51,001 nt of DNA from Candidatus Thioglobus sp. REDSEA-S12_B1 (GCA_001628405.1 LURN01000056.1:1-51001); one strand, 5' to 3'; shown: positions 19,386 through 29,203, counted from the first letter of the stretch. Translations and numbers: made by a program. Notes: generated by a model from the sequence alone, not told the origin.

Positions 19386-19880
19386 ATGATTAATGAAAGT
19401 GACAAGTCATTGTTTAGGTCGACAGTTGATCATCAGAAACCAGTTGATAAAGACAGCCCTGGTGAAAATATTGCCATAAAAGCTAATCCAAGAAAGCCAT
19501 TTGAAAATTACAGTTTTTTATACGAGCCTAACTTATCTGGATCAGAGCCAGTAGTCTACAGCATAGATGGATTATCACCAAAAACTCTAAAAAAAATGAA
19601 GCAAGGCAATTTAGGATTTACTCCGTCAATTGACTTGCATGGACACAAAATAGAAGAAGCCTGTCGATCATTGTCAGACTTTATTCATTTTCATTCAGAC
19701 AAACGATTCATTCAGATTATTCATGGCAAAGGATATCACTCTGCTGACGGACTATCAATTATGAAGTCCCAAGTGATTCATTACCTAAAACAACATCCAA
19801 GCGTTCTCGCTTTTTGCTCTTGCCCTCAAGAAATGGGGGGAACTGGAGCAGTATTTGTTCATCTAAAAGCAAATGTTTAA
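19386..19880 (+). CDS. Smr-domain protein (SmrA/YdaL-like)
   Basis: Small MutS-related domain protein, 164 residues. The Smr domain at about residues 75-160 has SIDLHGHKIEEA (the LDLHG motif) and QIIHGKGYHSADG (HGKG motif) and ends with GGTGAVFVHLK. Smr proteins are nucleases that cut branched DNA or, in some, RNA. The first ~60 residues form a polar, probably flexible leader. It overlaps xseA by 8 bp, which puts it with another nuclease gene. Confidence 0.88.
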   Translation: MINESDKSLFRSTVDHQKPVDKDSPGENIAIKANPRKPFENYSFLYEPNLSGSEPVVYSIDGLSPKTLKKMKQGNLGFTPSIDLHGHKIEEACRSLSDFIHFHSDKRFIQIIHGKGYHSADGLSIMKSQVIHYLKQHPSVLAFCSCPQEMGGTGAVFVHLKANV

Positions 19881-21138
19881 TATTGACGAAATATACTCAG
19901 TATCAGACTATATCAAGTTGTGTAAAAACGCAATAGAGAAAAATATACCGCAGTGCTTTGTACAGGGTGAAATCTCAAATTTGTCAATGCCCTCTTCTGG
20001 TCATTGGTATTTCTCTCTTAAAGACAAAAATAGCCAAGTAAGATGTGCATTTTTTAGATTAAATCAAAGAAAAATTAAATTTACACCGGAAAATGGAATG
20101 TCGGTGATCATAAGAGGAGCAACCACTCTATATCCCCAAAGAGGTGACTTTCAACTGATCATTCAGCAAATGGAGCCAGCGGGAATTGGAAATCTTCAAT
20201 TAGCATTTGATCAGTTAAAAAACAAGCTTAGGCTCGAAGGTTTATTTGATTCAGCAAACAAAAAAGAAATTCCATCATTCCCAACTAAAATTGGTGTCAT
20301 TTCCTCTTCAACAGGCGCAGTAATTAAAGATATTATCAAGGTTTTAAATTCACGATATCCTCTTGCGAAAATACTCCTTTACGATACCGTTGTTCAAGGA
20401 GAAAATGCCCATCTAAAAATCATAAAAGCACTCAGGGCTGCAGACCGATCAAAGAATTGCGATGTCATTATTCTTGCAAGGGGAGGAGGCTCTCTAGAGG
20501 ACCTCTGGGCATTCAATGAGGAAGAGCTTGCAAGAGAAATATATCAATGCTCTACGCCTATTATTAGTTCCATAGGACATGAAACTGACACAACAATTGC
20601 TGACTTTGTTTCAGACCTCAGAGCACCAACCCCCTCTGCTGCTGCTATGTCAGCAACCCCAGACCTAAATACTATTCTTTACAATGCTTCAAAACTTAAA
20701 AAATACCTTTATGATTCAATTAAACAATCCATTGAATCTAAGAAAAATACTCTGGAATTACTTAGGCTTAGAATTGTAAACCCAAGTCAACAACTCCTCC
20801 TGAATGCACAAAAACTGGATGAACTTGAAATAAGACTGCTGAAACAGAATAAAACTTTGATTGATGATAACAAAGAAAAATTGAAGCTGTCATTTTCTCA
20901 ATTATTAACTCACTCTCAAAACTTTATTAAAGTACAGCAGAACGAGCTCTCAAATTATGGAAATTCACTAAACCTGCTATCGCCCCTTAATACATTATCT
21001 AGGGGTTACACAATGACCCAAGATAATAGAGGTAGTATTATCACCTCAGTCAAAAGAATCAAGCTAAATGAAGTAATTTCTACTAAATTTCATGATGGTA
21101 AAGTTACTTCCAAAGTGGTCAATAAAGAGGATAATTAA
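19873..21138 (+). CDS. xseA: XseA, exodeoxyribonuclease VII large subunit
   Basis: Nuclease degrading single-stranded DNA from both ends. The 421 residues begin with an OB-fold domain (CFVQGEISNLSMPSSGHWYFSLKD). The catalytic domain has GVISSSTGAVIKDI, LARGGGSLEDLWAFNEEELAR and SSIGHETDTTIADFVSDLRA. A long coiled-coil region follows and the conserved LSRGYTMT lies near the C-terminus. xseB (small subunit) is not in the neighbourhood. Confidence 0.96.
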   Translation: MFNIDEIYSVSDYIKLCKNAIEKNIPQCFVQGEISNLSMPSSGHWYFSLKDKNSQVRCAFFRLNQRKIKFTPENGMSVIIRGATTLYPQRGDFQLIIQQMEPAGIGNLQLAFDQLKNKLRLEGLFDSANKKEIPSFPTKIGVISSSTGAVIKDIIKVLNSRYPLAKILLYDTVVQGENAHLKIIKALRAADRSKNCDVIILARGGGSLEDLWAFNEEELAREIYQCSTPIISSIGHETDTTIADFVSDLRAPTPSAAAMSATPDLNTILYNASKLKKYLYDSIKQSIESKKNTLELLRLRIVNPSQQLLLNAQKLDELEIRLLKQNKTLIDDNKEKLKLSFSQLLTHSQNFIKVQQNELSNYGNSLNLLSPLNTLSRGYTMTQDNRGSIITSVKRIKLNEVISTKFHDGKVTSKVVNKEDN

Positions 21139-21164
21139 GCTATAAAAATTAACCAACATTAAAT

Positions 21165-21569
21165 ATGAAATCTGATGTAACACTTTTGAGACGTATTGGC
21201 TCAATCAGCTATGACTTTTTTCTTGTTTTTTCATTTGTCTTCTTTGTCGCTGGAATTGTAATTCTTCTCAACAATAAAGAGCCAATTACAAGTAATTTTT
21301 TCTTTTTTCTAGTAACGCTTCCTGCAATTTATCTATATTTTTCAATATCCTGGGTGAAAGGAAAACAAACCCTTGGAATGAGAGCATGGAAGTTCGAAAT
21401 TATCCAGAAGAATGGTGAAAACATAACCTTTAAGCAATCTTTTATAAGGTTTTCTTTAGCCATAGTATCGTTAATCGGCTTAGGATTTATCTTTCAGTTG
21501 CTGAATAAAAATAGATTGCCAATTCATGATTACTACTCTAAAACTTACCTCAGTTCGATCTACAAATAA
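21165..21569 (+). CDS. RDD-family membrane protein
   Basis: A 134-residue protein with three hydrophobic segments. The RDD signature residues are the N-terminal RRIGSISYDFF (Arg then Asp) and the distal KNRLPIHDYYSKTYL (Asp). KGKQTLGMRAWKFEI lies between them. Some RDD proteins have been linked to sodium/proton antiport, but the function of most, including this one, is unknown. It lies between xseA and ftsB on the same strand. Confidence 0.82.
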   Translation: MKSDVTLLRRIGSISYDFFLVFSFVFFVAGIVILLNNKEPITSNFFFFLVTLPAIYLYFSISWVKGKQTLGMRAWKFEIIQKNGENITFKQSFIRFSLAIVSLIGLGFIFQLLNKNRLPIHDYYSKTYLSSIYK

Positions 21570-21604
21570 TATGTCACCTGATCAATTCAATATATTATGA
21601 TTTT

Positions 21605-21964
21605 ATGAAAAATAAATCACAAGCTGGCTTAATAGGTTTTATCTATAAGAATAAAGTCACTATTGCTTTGATTATTGTTTTAGTTGCACTAGTAAAACAA
21701 AATATTTTTGAAAATAATTTTCCATATGTAGTTATTGAGAGAGAGAAATCAATCGAAAAGATTAGACTGTCGAACTCCAATTTAGCTACTGAAAATTCAA
21801 TTCTTGAGCGTAAGATTGAAAATTTTACTGAAGAAGATTTAAATTTGATTGAGTCAAAAGCAAGATTTAAATATGGGTTAATTAAAGAGGGTGAACATTT
21901 TTTTAAGGTAAACAGAATTGTTGAGACAGAAGCATCAACAGAAAATGATAAGGCTACACTATAA
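21605..21964 (+). CDS. ftsB: FtsB-like divisome protein (DivIC family)
   Basis: Bitopic cell-division protein that joins FtsQ and FtsL. Of 119 residues, a cytoplasmic basic stretch is followed by one helix at about 17-33, then a periplasmic coiled coil (about 45-75) and the family end YGLIKEGEHFFKV. It is slightly longer than E. coli FtsB (103). Identity rests on these features plus the conserved gene order ftsB-ispD-ispF, which continues downstream. Confidence 0.88.
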   Translation: MKNKSQAGLIGFIYKNKVTIALIIVLVALVKQNIFENNFPYVVIEREKSIEKIRLSNSNLATENSILERKIENFTEEDLNLIESKARFKYGLIKEGEHFFKVNRIVETEASTENDKATL

Positions 21965-22007
21965 TTGTTGATATTAAGCAAAATTGCCTGAGGACAACCT
22001 CATAAAT

Positions 22008-22703
22008 ATGAAAAAAAATAAATATTTTCTAGTCGTCCCAGCCAGTGGAATTGGACAAAGAATGAATTCAAAAATTCCGAAACAATATTTAAAACTAGAA
22101 AACGGTTTATCAATACTTGATCAGTGCCTTGAGTCGACCCTATCAAGTGAATTCATCTCGGGATTCATTGTTGCTCTAGATAAGAAAGATAAGCTCTTCA
22201 AGTCTTCCGTTTTCGCTGCGCACGAAAAACTCATCTCAATTGTGAATGGTGGTAAAGAAAGATTTCACTCTGTACAAAGTGCATTAAGCGAATTAAGTCA
22301 AATTGCAAAGCCAGATGACTGGGTTTTAGTGCATGATGCTGTAAGGCCATGTATTAAAAAAGATGACATTCATAAGCTTATAGAAGAGGTCGGAGATGAT
22401 AAGGTCGGAGGTATTCTTGCTGATAAAGTCGTTGATACAGTTAAACAAAAAAATAGTAATGGTCTAGTTTCAACAATCGACAGGAAAAAACTTCACTTAG
22501 CTCAAACACCTCAAATGTTTAGATTCGGCATTTTGAAAGAAGCAATTGAGAAGGCAATTAAACTCAATATTCATGTAACTGATGAGTCTGAAGCACTTGA
22601 GTGTCTTGGTTATTCAATTAGAATTGTTGATGGTTCATCCAGTAATATTAAAATTACAACTCAAGAGGATTTAGAGTTAGCTAACTATTATTTGAAACAA
22701 TGA
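22008..22703 (+). CDS. ispD: IspD, 2-C-methyl-D-erythritol 4-phosphate cytidylyltransferase
   Basis: MEP-pathway enzyme making CDP-methylerythritol. The CTP-binding N-terminus VVPASGIGQRMNSKIPKQYL and VLVHDAVRPC near residue 105 are diagnostic, and QTPQMFRF follows. I chose the ATG at 22008 because it places VVPASG close to the N-terminus as in the family. A TTG at 21984 would add eight residues with no alignable partner. It overlaps ispF by 4 bp or abuts it, depending on which of two consecutive ATG codons ispF uses. Confidence 0.95.
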   Translation: MKKNKYFLVVPASGIGQRMNSKIPKQYLKLENGLSILDQCLESTLSSEFISGFIVALDKKDKLFKSSVFAAHEKLISIVNGGKERFHSVQSALSELSQIAKPDDWVLVHDAVRPCIKKDDIHKLIEEVGDDKVGGILADKVVDTVKQKNSNGLVSTIDRKKLHLAQTPQMFRFGILKEAIEKAIKLNIHVTDESEALECLGYSIRIVDGSSSNIKITTQEDLELANYYLKQ

Positions 22704-23179
22704 TGAATATTAAAACAGGCATTGGCCAAGATTCTCACCGATTTGAAAAAAACAAAGAGAAGCCTTTAATTCTTGCTGGCATTAAATTTGAGCATCCATT
22801 TGGATTAGAAGGGAATAGTGATGCTGATGTAATATTTCACTCTATAACTAATTCAATATCCAGCATAACTGGGAGAAATATCCTTGGAGATGTTGCTGAT
22901 CAACTTGTCAAAAATGGTCAAAAAGATAGTAGTGAATATCTTAATCTTGCACTGAATGATTTAAAAGGATGGAAAATAAATCATATTGCCATTGCCATTG
23001 AGTGCCTAACACCAAAAATTTCTGCTCAAATCGAGGCTATGAAAGAAAACATAGCCAAGCTTTGCAAAATAAATACCACTGAAGTTGGAATAACCGCAAC
23101 CACTGGCGAAGGCCTAACTGCCTTTGGAAGAGGCGAAGGGATTCAAGCTATAACCATAATCACAGTTAGTAAACCATGA
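22700..23179 (+). CDS. ispF: IspF, 2-C-methyl-D-erythritol 2,4-cyclodiphosphate synthase
   Basis: Next-but-one MEP-pathway step after IspD. The 159 residues carry the metal-binding GIGQDSHRFE near the N-terminus (D-x-H) and LEGNSDADVIFHSITNSI, and end with TTGEGLTAFGRGEGIQA. The usual fifth-position Gly-Asp context is intact. Two consecutive ATG codons (22700, 22703) are possible starts. It is translationally coupled to ispD and to murC (4-bp overlap). Confidence 0.96.
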   Translation: MMNIKTGIGQDSHRFEKNKEKPLILAGIKFEHPFGLEGNSDADVIFHSITNSISSITGRNILGDVADQLVKNGQKDSSEYLNLALNDLKGWKINHIAIAIECLTPKISAQIEAMKENIAKLCKINTTEVGITATTGEGLTAFGRGEGIQAITIITVSKP

Positions 23180-24585
23180 CTCTAATAGACAACCCTTCTC
23201 GATCAAAAATTAATAAAATTCACTTTATAGGTATTGGCGGCTCGGGCATGAGCGGTATCGCCGAGGTGCTTGTTAATTTAGGTTACGAAATCTCAGGATC
23301 TGATATTCAGTCCAGTGATGCTACCAAGAAACTTGAAAAGCTTGGCTGCACAATCAACTACACTCAAAAAGCAGAAAATGTTTTAGGCAAAGAGGCAGTT
23401 GTTGTTTCTTCTGCAATCAATAAAAACAATCCCGAGCTTCAGGAGGCAAGGCATCAAAAATTATTGATTGTACCTAGAGCTGAAATGTTGGGAGAGCTGA
23501 TGCGATTTAGATTCGGAATTGCAGTCTCCGGAACACACGGTAAAACTACAACTACAAGCCTTATAGTTCAAATTTTGAGTGAGGCAAAACTTGACCCAAC
23601 CTACATCATCGGAGGCATTATTAATGCAACTGGAATGAATGCAAAATTAGGCAATAGTGACTACCTAATCGCTGAGGCAGACGAAAGCGACGCTTCTTTC
23701 CTTCACCTTCAACCAATGCTCAGCGTCATAACCAATATCGATGAAGACCATATGGCTACTTATAATCATAACTATGCCAAATTGACTGAAGCTTTTATTA
23801 ACTTCACATCAAACCTTCCATTCTATGGAGTATGCGTTGCCTGTATAGATGACAAAGGAGTTCAAGATATCCTTAAGAAAATTCATAGGCCAGTATTGAG
23901 TTATGGCTTTAGCAATGATGCAGATGTAAAAGCATCCAATATCTCGCAGGACAAAATGAAGATGTCTTTCGATGTGAGTTGTGATAAATATGAAAAGAAC
24001 TTCCCAGTAACTTTAAATTTAATTGGCAGACACAACGTCCTAAATGCTCTTGCAGCAATTAGCGTTTCACTAGAGCTTGACATTAACATTAAGGATATCC
24101 AAAATGCTTTATCACACTTTAGTGGCGTCTCCAGAAGACTGGATTATCATCAAACACTCAAGATAAATCATCATAATATTCCTTTATTTGATGACTATGG
24201 ACATCACCCAAATGAAATTTCAGAGGTATTTAGCTCTCTTAGAAATACTTTTCCAGATAAAAGACTTGTGGTCATTTTTCAGCCACATAGATATTCACGA
24301 ACGAGAGATCTTTTTAATGAATTTGTAAGCAGTTTATCCAAAGTTGATGCTTTGATACTTCTCAATATCTATTCAGCAAATGAAGCCCCAATTAACACTA
24401 TAAGTTCTTCAACACTTGCCGATTCAATCAGGAGAAGAAGCTCAATAGACCCAATTGTTGCCAAAGATATTGCAGAGATTATTGAAATTATTCCAAATAT
24501 AATTGAAGAAAATGATGTGGTTCTGACTCTTGGAGCGGGTGATGTCAGCAAAATTCCTCATGAACTTAAAGAGCATTTTTGTTAA
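23176..24585 (+). CDS. murC: MurC, UDP-N-acetylmuramate-L-alanine ligase
   Basis: Adds the first amino acid of the peptidoglycan stem peptide. The 469 residues start with the Rossmann motif IHFIGIGGSGMSGIAE. The ATP-binding VSGTHGKTTTTSLI is near residue 112, then EADESDASF and the C-terminal domain with FQPHRYSRTRDLF and LTLGAGDV. In most gammaproteobacteria murC follows murG in the dcw cluster. Here it follows ispF, so the dcw cluster is split in this genome. Confidence 0.97.
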   Translation: MTLIDNPSRSKINKIHFIGIGGSGMSGIAEVLVNLGYEISGSDIQSSDATKKLEKLGCTINYTQKAENVLGKEAVVVSSAINKNNPELQEARHQKLLIVPRAEMLGELMRFRFGIAVSGTHGKTTTTSLIVQILSEAKLDPTYIIGGIINATGMNAKLGNSDYLIAEADESDASFLHLQPMLSVITNIDEDHMATYNHNYAKLTEAFINFTSNLPFYGVCVACIDDKGVQDILKKIHRPVLSYGFSNDADVKASNISQDKMKMSFDVSCDKYEKNFPVTLNLIGRHNVLNALAAISVSLELDINIKDIQNALSHFSGVSRRLDYHQTLKINHHNIPLFDDYGHHPNEISEVFSSLRNTFPDKRLVVIFQPHRYSRTRDLFNEFVSSLSKVDALILLNIYSANEAPINTISSSTLADSIRRRSSIDPIVAKDIAEIIEIIPNIIEENDVVLTLGAGDVSKIPHELKEHFC

Positions 24586-24593
24586 ACAGTATC

Positions 24594-25427
24594 ATGCTTA
24601 AATTTAATGAGCCAATGTCTAAACACTGTTCTCTTAGATCTGGAGGAGAGACCTCTGAATTCTTTCAACCCCTCAATCTGGAAGAACTGTCCAACTTTTT
24701 AAAAAACAACACAAAACCAATCCTTATGGTTGGCTTGGGTAGTAATCTTTTAGTTCGTGACAGAGGCTTTAATGGGGTCACAATTCATACCAAAAACTTA
24801 AAAGAACTGAATATTGCTGATAACTTAATTGTGTCAGGCGCTGGAACATCGTTAGCCAAATTATCAAGGTTTGCATTGGCAAATTTGAAGTACGGTGCTG
24901 AATTTCTCAGTGCAATTCCTGGCTCGGTAGGTGGCGCTCTTGCAATGAACGCAGGAGCATTTGGCTCTGAAATATGGCAATATGTTGTTTCCGTGAAAAC
25001 AATGAGTTTTTCTGGAGAAATTTATGAAAGAAATCCGAGTGATTTTGAGGTCTCTTATCGCTCAACTATTCACAAAAACAGTGATGAGTTTTTTGTCGGT
25101 GCTGTTTTTAATTTCAACCTGAAGGAACAAAATGATGATGTTGGTGATTTACTCAAAAAGAGAAACACGACTCAACCTATTGGACTTCCAAGTTGTGGAA
25201 GTGTTTTCAAAAATCCAAAAAATCATTTTGCCGCAAAACTTATTGAGTCCAGCGGACTCAAGGGTTATTGTATTGGAGGTGCTTGTGTTTCCGATAAGCA
25301 TGCTAACTATATTATTAACCAGAATAATGCAACAGCTCAGGATATTGAAAATTTGATTGCTTATATTCAAGACACAATTAAGAGAAAATATAACGTCGAA
25401 CTCGAAACTGAAATAATAATTATATGA
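24594..25427 (+). CDS. murB: MurB, UDP-N-acetylenolpyruvoylglucosamine reductase
   Basis: FAD- and NADPH-dependent formation of UDP-MurNAc. Features are the FAD-binding LMVGLGSNLLVRD, EFLSAIPGSVGGALAMNAGAFG, SYRSTI with the active-site Arg region, and GSVFKNP with the catalytic Ser. It is the short type (about 277 residues). The ATG at 24594 is preferred. A TTG at 24579, inside the end of murC, would add five residues. It overlaps ddl by 4 bp. Confidence 0.95.
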   Translation: MLKFNEPMSKHCSLRSGGETSEFFQPLNLEELSNFLKNNTKPILMVGLGSNLLVRDRGFNGVTIHTKNLKELNIADNLIVSGAGTSLAKLSRFALANLKYGAEFLSAIPGSVGGALAMNAGAFGSEIWQYVVSVKTMSFSGEIYERNPSDFEVSYRSTIHKNSDEFFVGAVFNFNLKEQNDDVGDLLKKRNTTQPIGLPSCGSVFKNPKNHFAAKLIESSGLKGYCIGGACVSDKHANYIINQNNATAQDIENLIAYIQDTIKRKYNVELETEIIII

Positions 25428-26302
25428 TTGCTGTTTTAATGGGTGGTTACTCTGCTGAAAGAGAGATCTCTCTTCTTAGTGGAGAGGCTGTCTATAAGTC
25501 CCTTTGCGAAAGCAAAATTGATTGCTTCCCTTTTGATTTGAACGATAAAAATCTTGATGAGTTGTGGAAACTGAAGTTTCACAAAGCATTTATTGTTCTC
25601 CATGGAAGAGGCGGTGAAGACGGGTTTATTCAGACAGAACTGATGAAAAAAAATATTTCATTCACGGGTTCAGATGCTAAATCGTCTAGCTTATGCATGG
25701 ATAAAGCATTAACGAAAGATTTATGGAAAAAACACAACCTACCGCTCTCTGATTCAATCGTTGTAAACAAAGGAGAGACACCACCCTCTATTTCATTTCC
25801 TCAACCCTGGGCAGTGAAACCGACCCTCGAAGGCTCAAGCATAGGGATTAGCAAAGTTTCAAAGAAAACAGAGCTTGATTCTGCGCTTAATGAGGCTTTT
25901 CAGTATGGCAATCAAGCTCTGGTGGAACAATGGATTGAAGGTGAAGAATATACTGTTTCAATCTTAAATAATCAGGCGCTTCCAAGCATAAAGATTACAT
26001 CGGATCATGATATTTATGATTATCACTCAAAATACTTTAGCAATAAAACTGAATACCTCTGCCCTTCAGATCTGACTGATGAACAAGAACTCAAACTTCA
26101 AAATATTGCACTAAAAGCCTTTAACTTAACTGGCGCATCTGGCTGGGGGCGAGTTGACTTTATCCTTGATAAAGACAAAAACCCTTTCCTTTTGGAAATC
26201 AACACAGTTCCTGGAATGACTTCTCATTCGCTTGTGCCGATGGCAGCAAAAGCTTCAAATTTGAGCTTCAATGAGCTAGTTCTCAGAATACTTCATGGCT
26301 AA
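25424..26302 (+). CDS. ddl: Ddl, D-alanine-D-alanine ligase
   Basis: ATP-grasp ligase making the D-Ala-D-Ala dipeptide. The 292 residues have the N-terminal VLMGGYSAEREISLLSG, LHGRGGEDGFIQ, KPTLEGSSIGISKV in the ATP-binding domain, SGWGRVDFILD and LLEINTVPGMTSHSLVP at the metal site. The order murC-murB-ddl-ftsQ is the classic end of the dcw cluster. It overlaps ftsQ by 8 bp. Confidence 0.97.
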   Translation: MIAVLMGGYSAEREISLLSGEAVYKSLCESKIDCFPFDLNDKNLDELWKLKFHKAFIVLHGRGGEDGFIQTELMKKNISFTGSDAKSSSLCMDKALTKDLWKKHNLPLSDSIVVNKGETPPSISFPQPWAVKPTLEGSSIGISKVSKKTELDSALNEAFQYGNQALVEQWIEGEEYTVSILNNQALPSIKITSDHDIYDYHSKYFSNKTEYLCPSDLTDEQELKLQNIALKAFNLTGASGWGRVDFILDKDKNPFLLEINTVPGMTSHSLVPMAAKASNLSFNELVLRILHG

Positions 26303-27023
26303 GGAAAGAACAAATCAAGTCAAAAAACAAAAAACGCCTCTAAAGAGTGTTTTCAGAAATTTTGCTAGAAAACTAGCCTACTTGTTATTGAGCTTTTCTC
26401 TTATCTTTGTAATTTATCTGATTGATCGCTCAAAACTTTTCGAACCAAAAATTGCCTGGGAAATTAATGGAGAATTAGTGAGCGATGCCCAAAGATATGA
26501 GGATTTAGTTAAGCCATTAATTCAAAACAAATATCTGCTCAATCTTAATCAAATAAAGGACAAACTAAGAGAGAGCGCATGGGTTTATGATGCTCAAGCT
26601 CAAAGGATTTTTTGGAATCAAATAAAGGTATCAATTCAGGAGCATGATGTTGCCATGAGGTGGAATTCAACAGGCTATATCTCCTCTAAAGGTGTTCTTT
26701 TCAAGCCCAACTTTACAGTTAAAACAGATGCACCCATAGGCATTTTTGACGAGACAAATGTCGCTGAATCTTATTCTGACTTCAGGCAATATCAAGCGAT
26801 TTTAGAGCCAGTTAAAATCTCTATTTTCAAAAGAACATCGATTGATGAATTGACACTCGAGAATAATATAAAGATTATTTTGGGGCATCAAAAACAAAAG
26901 GAACGCTTAGAAATATTTGTAAAGTCTTTTGAGAAGCTAAAAAAATACAAAAAAATTAGGACTAGGGGAATTTTCGATATGAGGTATCCTAACGGATTTG
27001 CGCTGAGTTATTCGCCATTATAA
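26295..27023 (+). CDS. ftsQ: FtsQ, cell division protein with POTRA domain
   Basis: Bitopic divisome protein that recruits FtsB and FtsL. Of 242 residues, a basic cytoplasmic tail (residues 1-28) precedes one membrane helix (about 30-45) and a POTRA domain (LLNLNQIKDKLRESAWVYDA). The conserved region ERLEIFVKSFEKL and DMRYPNGFALSY follows at the C-terminus. The assignment leans on position after ddl. ftsA and ftsZ do not follow. The 3' end overlaps a convergent gene by 35 bp. Confidence 0.9.
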   Translation: MAKERTNQVKKQKTPLKSVFRNFARKLAYLLLSFSLIFVIYLIDRSKLFEPKIAWEINGELVSDAQRYEDLVKPLIQNKYLLNLNQIKDKLRESAWVYDAQAQRIFWNQIKVSIQEHDVAMRWNSTGYISSKGVLFKPNFTVKTDAPIGIFDETNVAESYSDFRQYQAILEPVKISIFKRTSIDELTLENNIKIILGHQKQKERLEIFVKSFEKLKKYKKIRTRGIFDMRYPNGFALSYSPL

Positions 27024-27663
27024 CTTTATAGCAAAGCGCAAAGCTAATGGCCATCCAGAATATGATTAGCACCATTGCAACCCAAAAGATTATTTCACCG
27101 ACGCCCAGCAGAATTATTAAACCAACCAATATAGCTGGAACACCCAATTTGATAATGAGAATTCCAAACTGAACACTAAGTCTGAGTTTGTTTTTTTTGT
27201 AGGGAACATCGTTTGCTAAACCAACAAGGTTAAGAGACATAGGAATAAGTAAAAAATAGATAATGGGTACCAAAAAAGGCGAAATAAATATTGGAAACTG
27301 GGTTGCGATTGATAAGAAAAGAAATAATAGAAAAAAACGACCCAATCTTAGACTTGGAAAAACGACGCCCAGTCTTGCAACTGAACCATGCCCCGATACT
27401 ACTAGGCGATAGATATTGATTATGAGAGCCATATAGGCGTAGTCAAACATGATTAAGTATAGCTCATAGAATCTTGGGTACTCTTGAACCTCACCAACGC
27501 CAAATAATTGCGCTTGAAGAATGGTCATCAATTCTGGCAATATAGTGATAAATGGTATAGCTGCTAGAAAAGGGAAGACGCTAGACTCTAGCAATTTTTG
27601 CCAATTAGAAAAAGCAAAGGCCAAAGTCGCAAGAATTGTTTGTCTGATTGGAATATTGTTCAT
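26989..27663 (-). CDS. Multi-pass membrane protein of unknown function
   Basis: I do not recognise this family. The 224 residues are strongly hydrophobic, with about five or six predicted membrane segments (around 28-50, 68-88, 107-128, 132-150, 170-215) and no cysteine pattern or signal peptide of note. It starts 4 bp inside the end of mltD and so is probably co-transcribed with it. Its own 3' end overlaps ftsQ by 35 bp in the convergent direction. Codon use looks like that of the neighbours. Confidence 0.75.
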   Translation of the reverse strand: MNNIPIRQTILATLAFAFSNWQKLLESSVFPFLAAIPFITILPELMTILQAQLFGVGEVQEYPRFYELYLIMFDYAYMALIINIYRLVVSGHGSVARLGVVFPSLRLGRFFLLFLFLSIATQFPIFISPFLVPIIYFLLIPMSLNLVGLANDVPYKKNKLRLSVQFGILIIKLGVPAILVGLIILLGVGEIIFWVAMVLIIFWMAISFALCYKVIMANNSAQIR

Positions 27664-29201
27664 GATAAGTTTGAATTTACTACGTTAATTGTAATGGTTA
27701 GTTTGTCTCCAGGTTGCAAAATATCTGTCTCATTTAAATCATTCCAATCCCTTATCTGTGAAACTTTGACTTTATATTTCTGCGCAATTAAGGAAAGGTT
27801 ATCGCCACTCCTTACTGTATAAACTATCTTTCTGTTTATATCAATTCCAGTATTTGTTATTTTAGCTAACTCTGTCTTCTCTTTAGCATCAATCAAAATA
27901 ACTAACTCTTTGCCAATCGACAGCGGCGCTGTCGGAACAATCTTATTCCATCTAACTAGATCATTGACAGTAACATCAAAATTACGTGATATCTTCCAAA
28001 GGCTATCGCCAGAGACAACTTTGTAAATCAATTTATCTGAATTCTTTGTTGCATTGAGTCTACTTTTTTCTCTTTGAGCATCAGACAACGAATAGTAAGC
28101 TTCACTCTCTCTTGCTAGGGGCACAATAAGGTAACTGTTAGCTCTAATTAAGCTTCCATTAATATTGTTAACGCTCTGAATTTGATTAATCGTAGTGTTA
28201 AAGTTTTGAGCAATGACACTTAAACTATCGCCCTCCTTTACCTTGTAACGAGTCCAACTAACCTTTGGCCTATTCTTTTGATTAGTCAAAATCTCTTTAA
28301 AATCACCTACCACATCAACAGGCAACAAAATTGTGTAAGGCAGTTCCTCAGGCGTTGCCCATCTTTTTAGTCCAGGATTAAACGAGTAGATTTCATCAAT
28401 ACTTAAGTTGGTCCACTGTGCAATCAAAGCTAAATCGAACTGAGATTCTAATTTAATTGGCTCTAGGTATGGTTTATTTTCAATTTTGATAAGTTTTTGA
28501 TTGAAGCGCTCAGGATTTTTCAAGACCTTTCCTAGTGCTAAGAGTTTTGGGACATATTTTTCTGTTTCTTTAGGTAAGTCTAGACTCCAGTAGTCAGTCC
28601 TCTTACCTTGGTTACGATTCTTATCGATAGCTCTTTGTACCCTTCCAGGACCAGCATTATAGGCTGCAATTGAGAGTAGCCAATCTCCATCAAACATTCG
28701 ATTTAAATCTTTTAAGTATCGAACTGCGGCCTTCGTTGAAGCTAACACGTCTCTCCGATCTTCGTGCCACCAATCTTCATCGAGCCCATACATCCTTCCG
28801 GTTGAAGGAATAAACTGCCAAATACCGGTTGCCGTTCCATGAGAATATGAAAATGGATAGTAATCAGACTCTACTATAGGTAGCAAAGCTATTTCAATCG
28901 GCAGTTCTTCTTTCTCAACCTCAGAAACCACAAGATATAGAAATGGCTCTGCACGTTTTGAGATGCTGGCTAGGTAATCTGGTCGCTGACTAATCCAATC
29001 GATGTGACTTTGAATTCTAGGATTGTTATCAACAATAATTTCTTGACGATCGGCGATCACTCTCCATAAGTCATTGTCATCTGAATAATTTAGCGCATCA
29101 ACATTATCAGCCTCAAAAATTGCTAAATTATTATCACCCACCAGACTCTGACAGCCAGATAAAACCAATACAATAATTAAAAGTAGAGGCCTCACAAACA
29201 C
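27660..29201 (-). CDS. mltD: MltD-like membrane-bound lytic transglycosylase with LysM repeats
   Basis: Lipoprotein (lipobox LVLSGCQ, Cys near residue 17) that cleaves peptidoglycan. The SLT domain at about 100-230 has LLPIVESDYYPFSYSHG (catalytic Glu), TGIWQFIPSTGRMYGL and AAYNAGPGRV. The C-terminal half carries three LysM modules, beginning YKVKEGDSLSVIAQNF (~323), YKVVSGDSLWKISRNF (~395) and YTVRSGDNLSLIAQKY (~460). The length of 513 is somewhat above E. coli MltD (452), which has two LysM modules. It is followed by a membrane protein gene and preceded by bolA. Confidence 0.93.
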   Translation of the reverse strand: MFVRPLLLIIVLVLSGCQSLVGDNNLAIFEADNVDALNYSDDNDLWRVIADRQEIIVDNNPRIQSHIDWISQRPDYLASISKRAEPFLYLVVSEVEKEELPIEIALLPIVESDYYPFSYSHGTATGIWQFIPSTGRMYGLDEDWWHEDRRDVLASTKAAVRYLKDLNRMFDGDWLLSIAAYNAGPGRVQRAIDKNRNQGKRTDYWSLDLPKETEKYVPKLLALGKVLKNPERFNQKLIKIENKPYLEPIKLESQFDLALIAQWTNLSIDEIYSFNPGLKRWATPEELPYTILLPVDVVGDFKEILTNQKNRPKVSWTRYKVKEGDSLSVIAQNFNTTINQIQSVNNINGSLIRANSYLIVPLARESEAYYSLSDAQREKSRLNATKNSDKLIYKVVSGDSLWKISRNFDVTVNDLVRWNKIVPTAPLSIGKELVILIDAKEKTELAKITNTGIDINRKIVYTVRSGDNLSLIAQKYKVKVSQIRDWNDLNETDILQPGDKLTITINVVNSNLS

Positions 29202-29203
29202 CT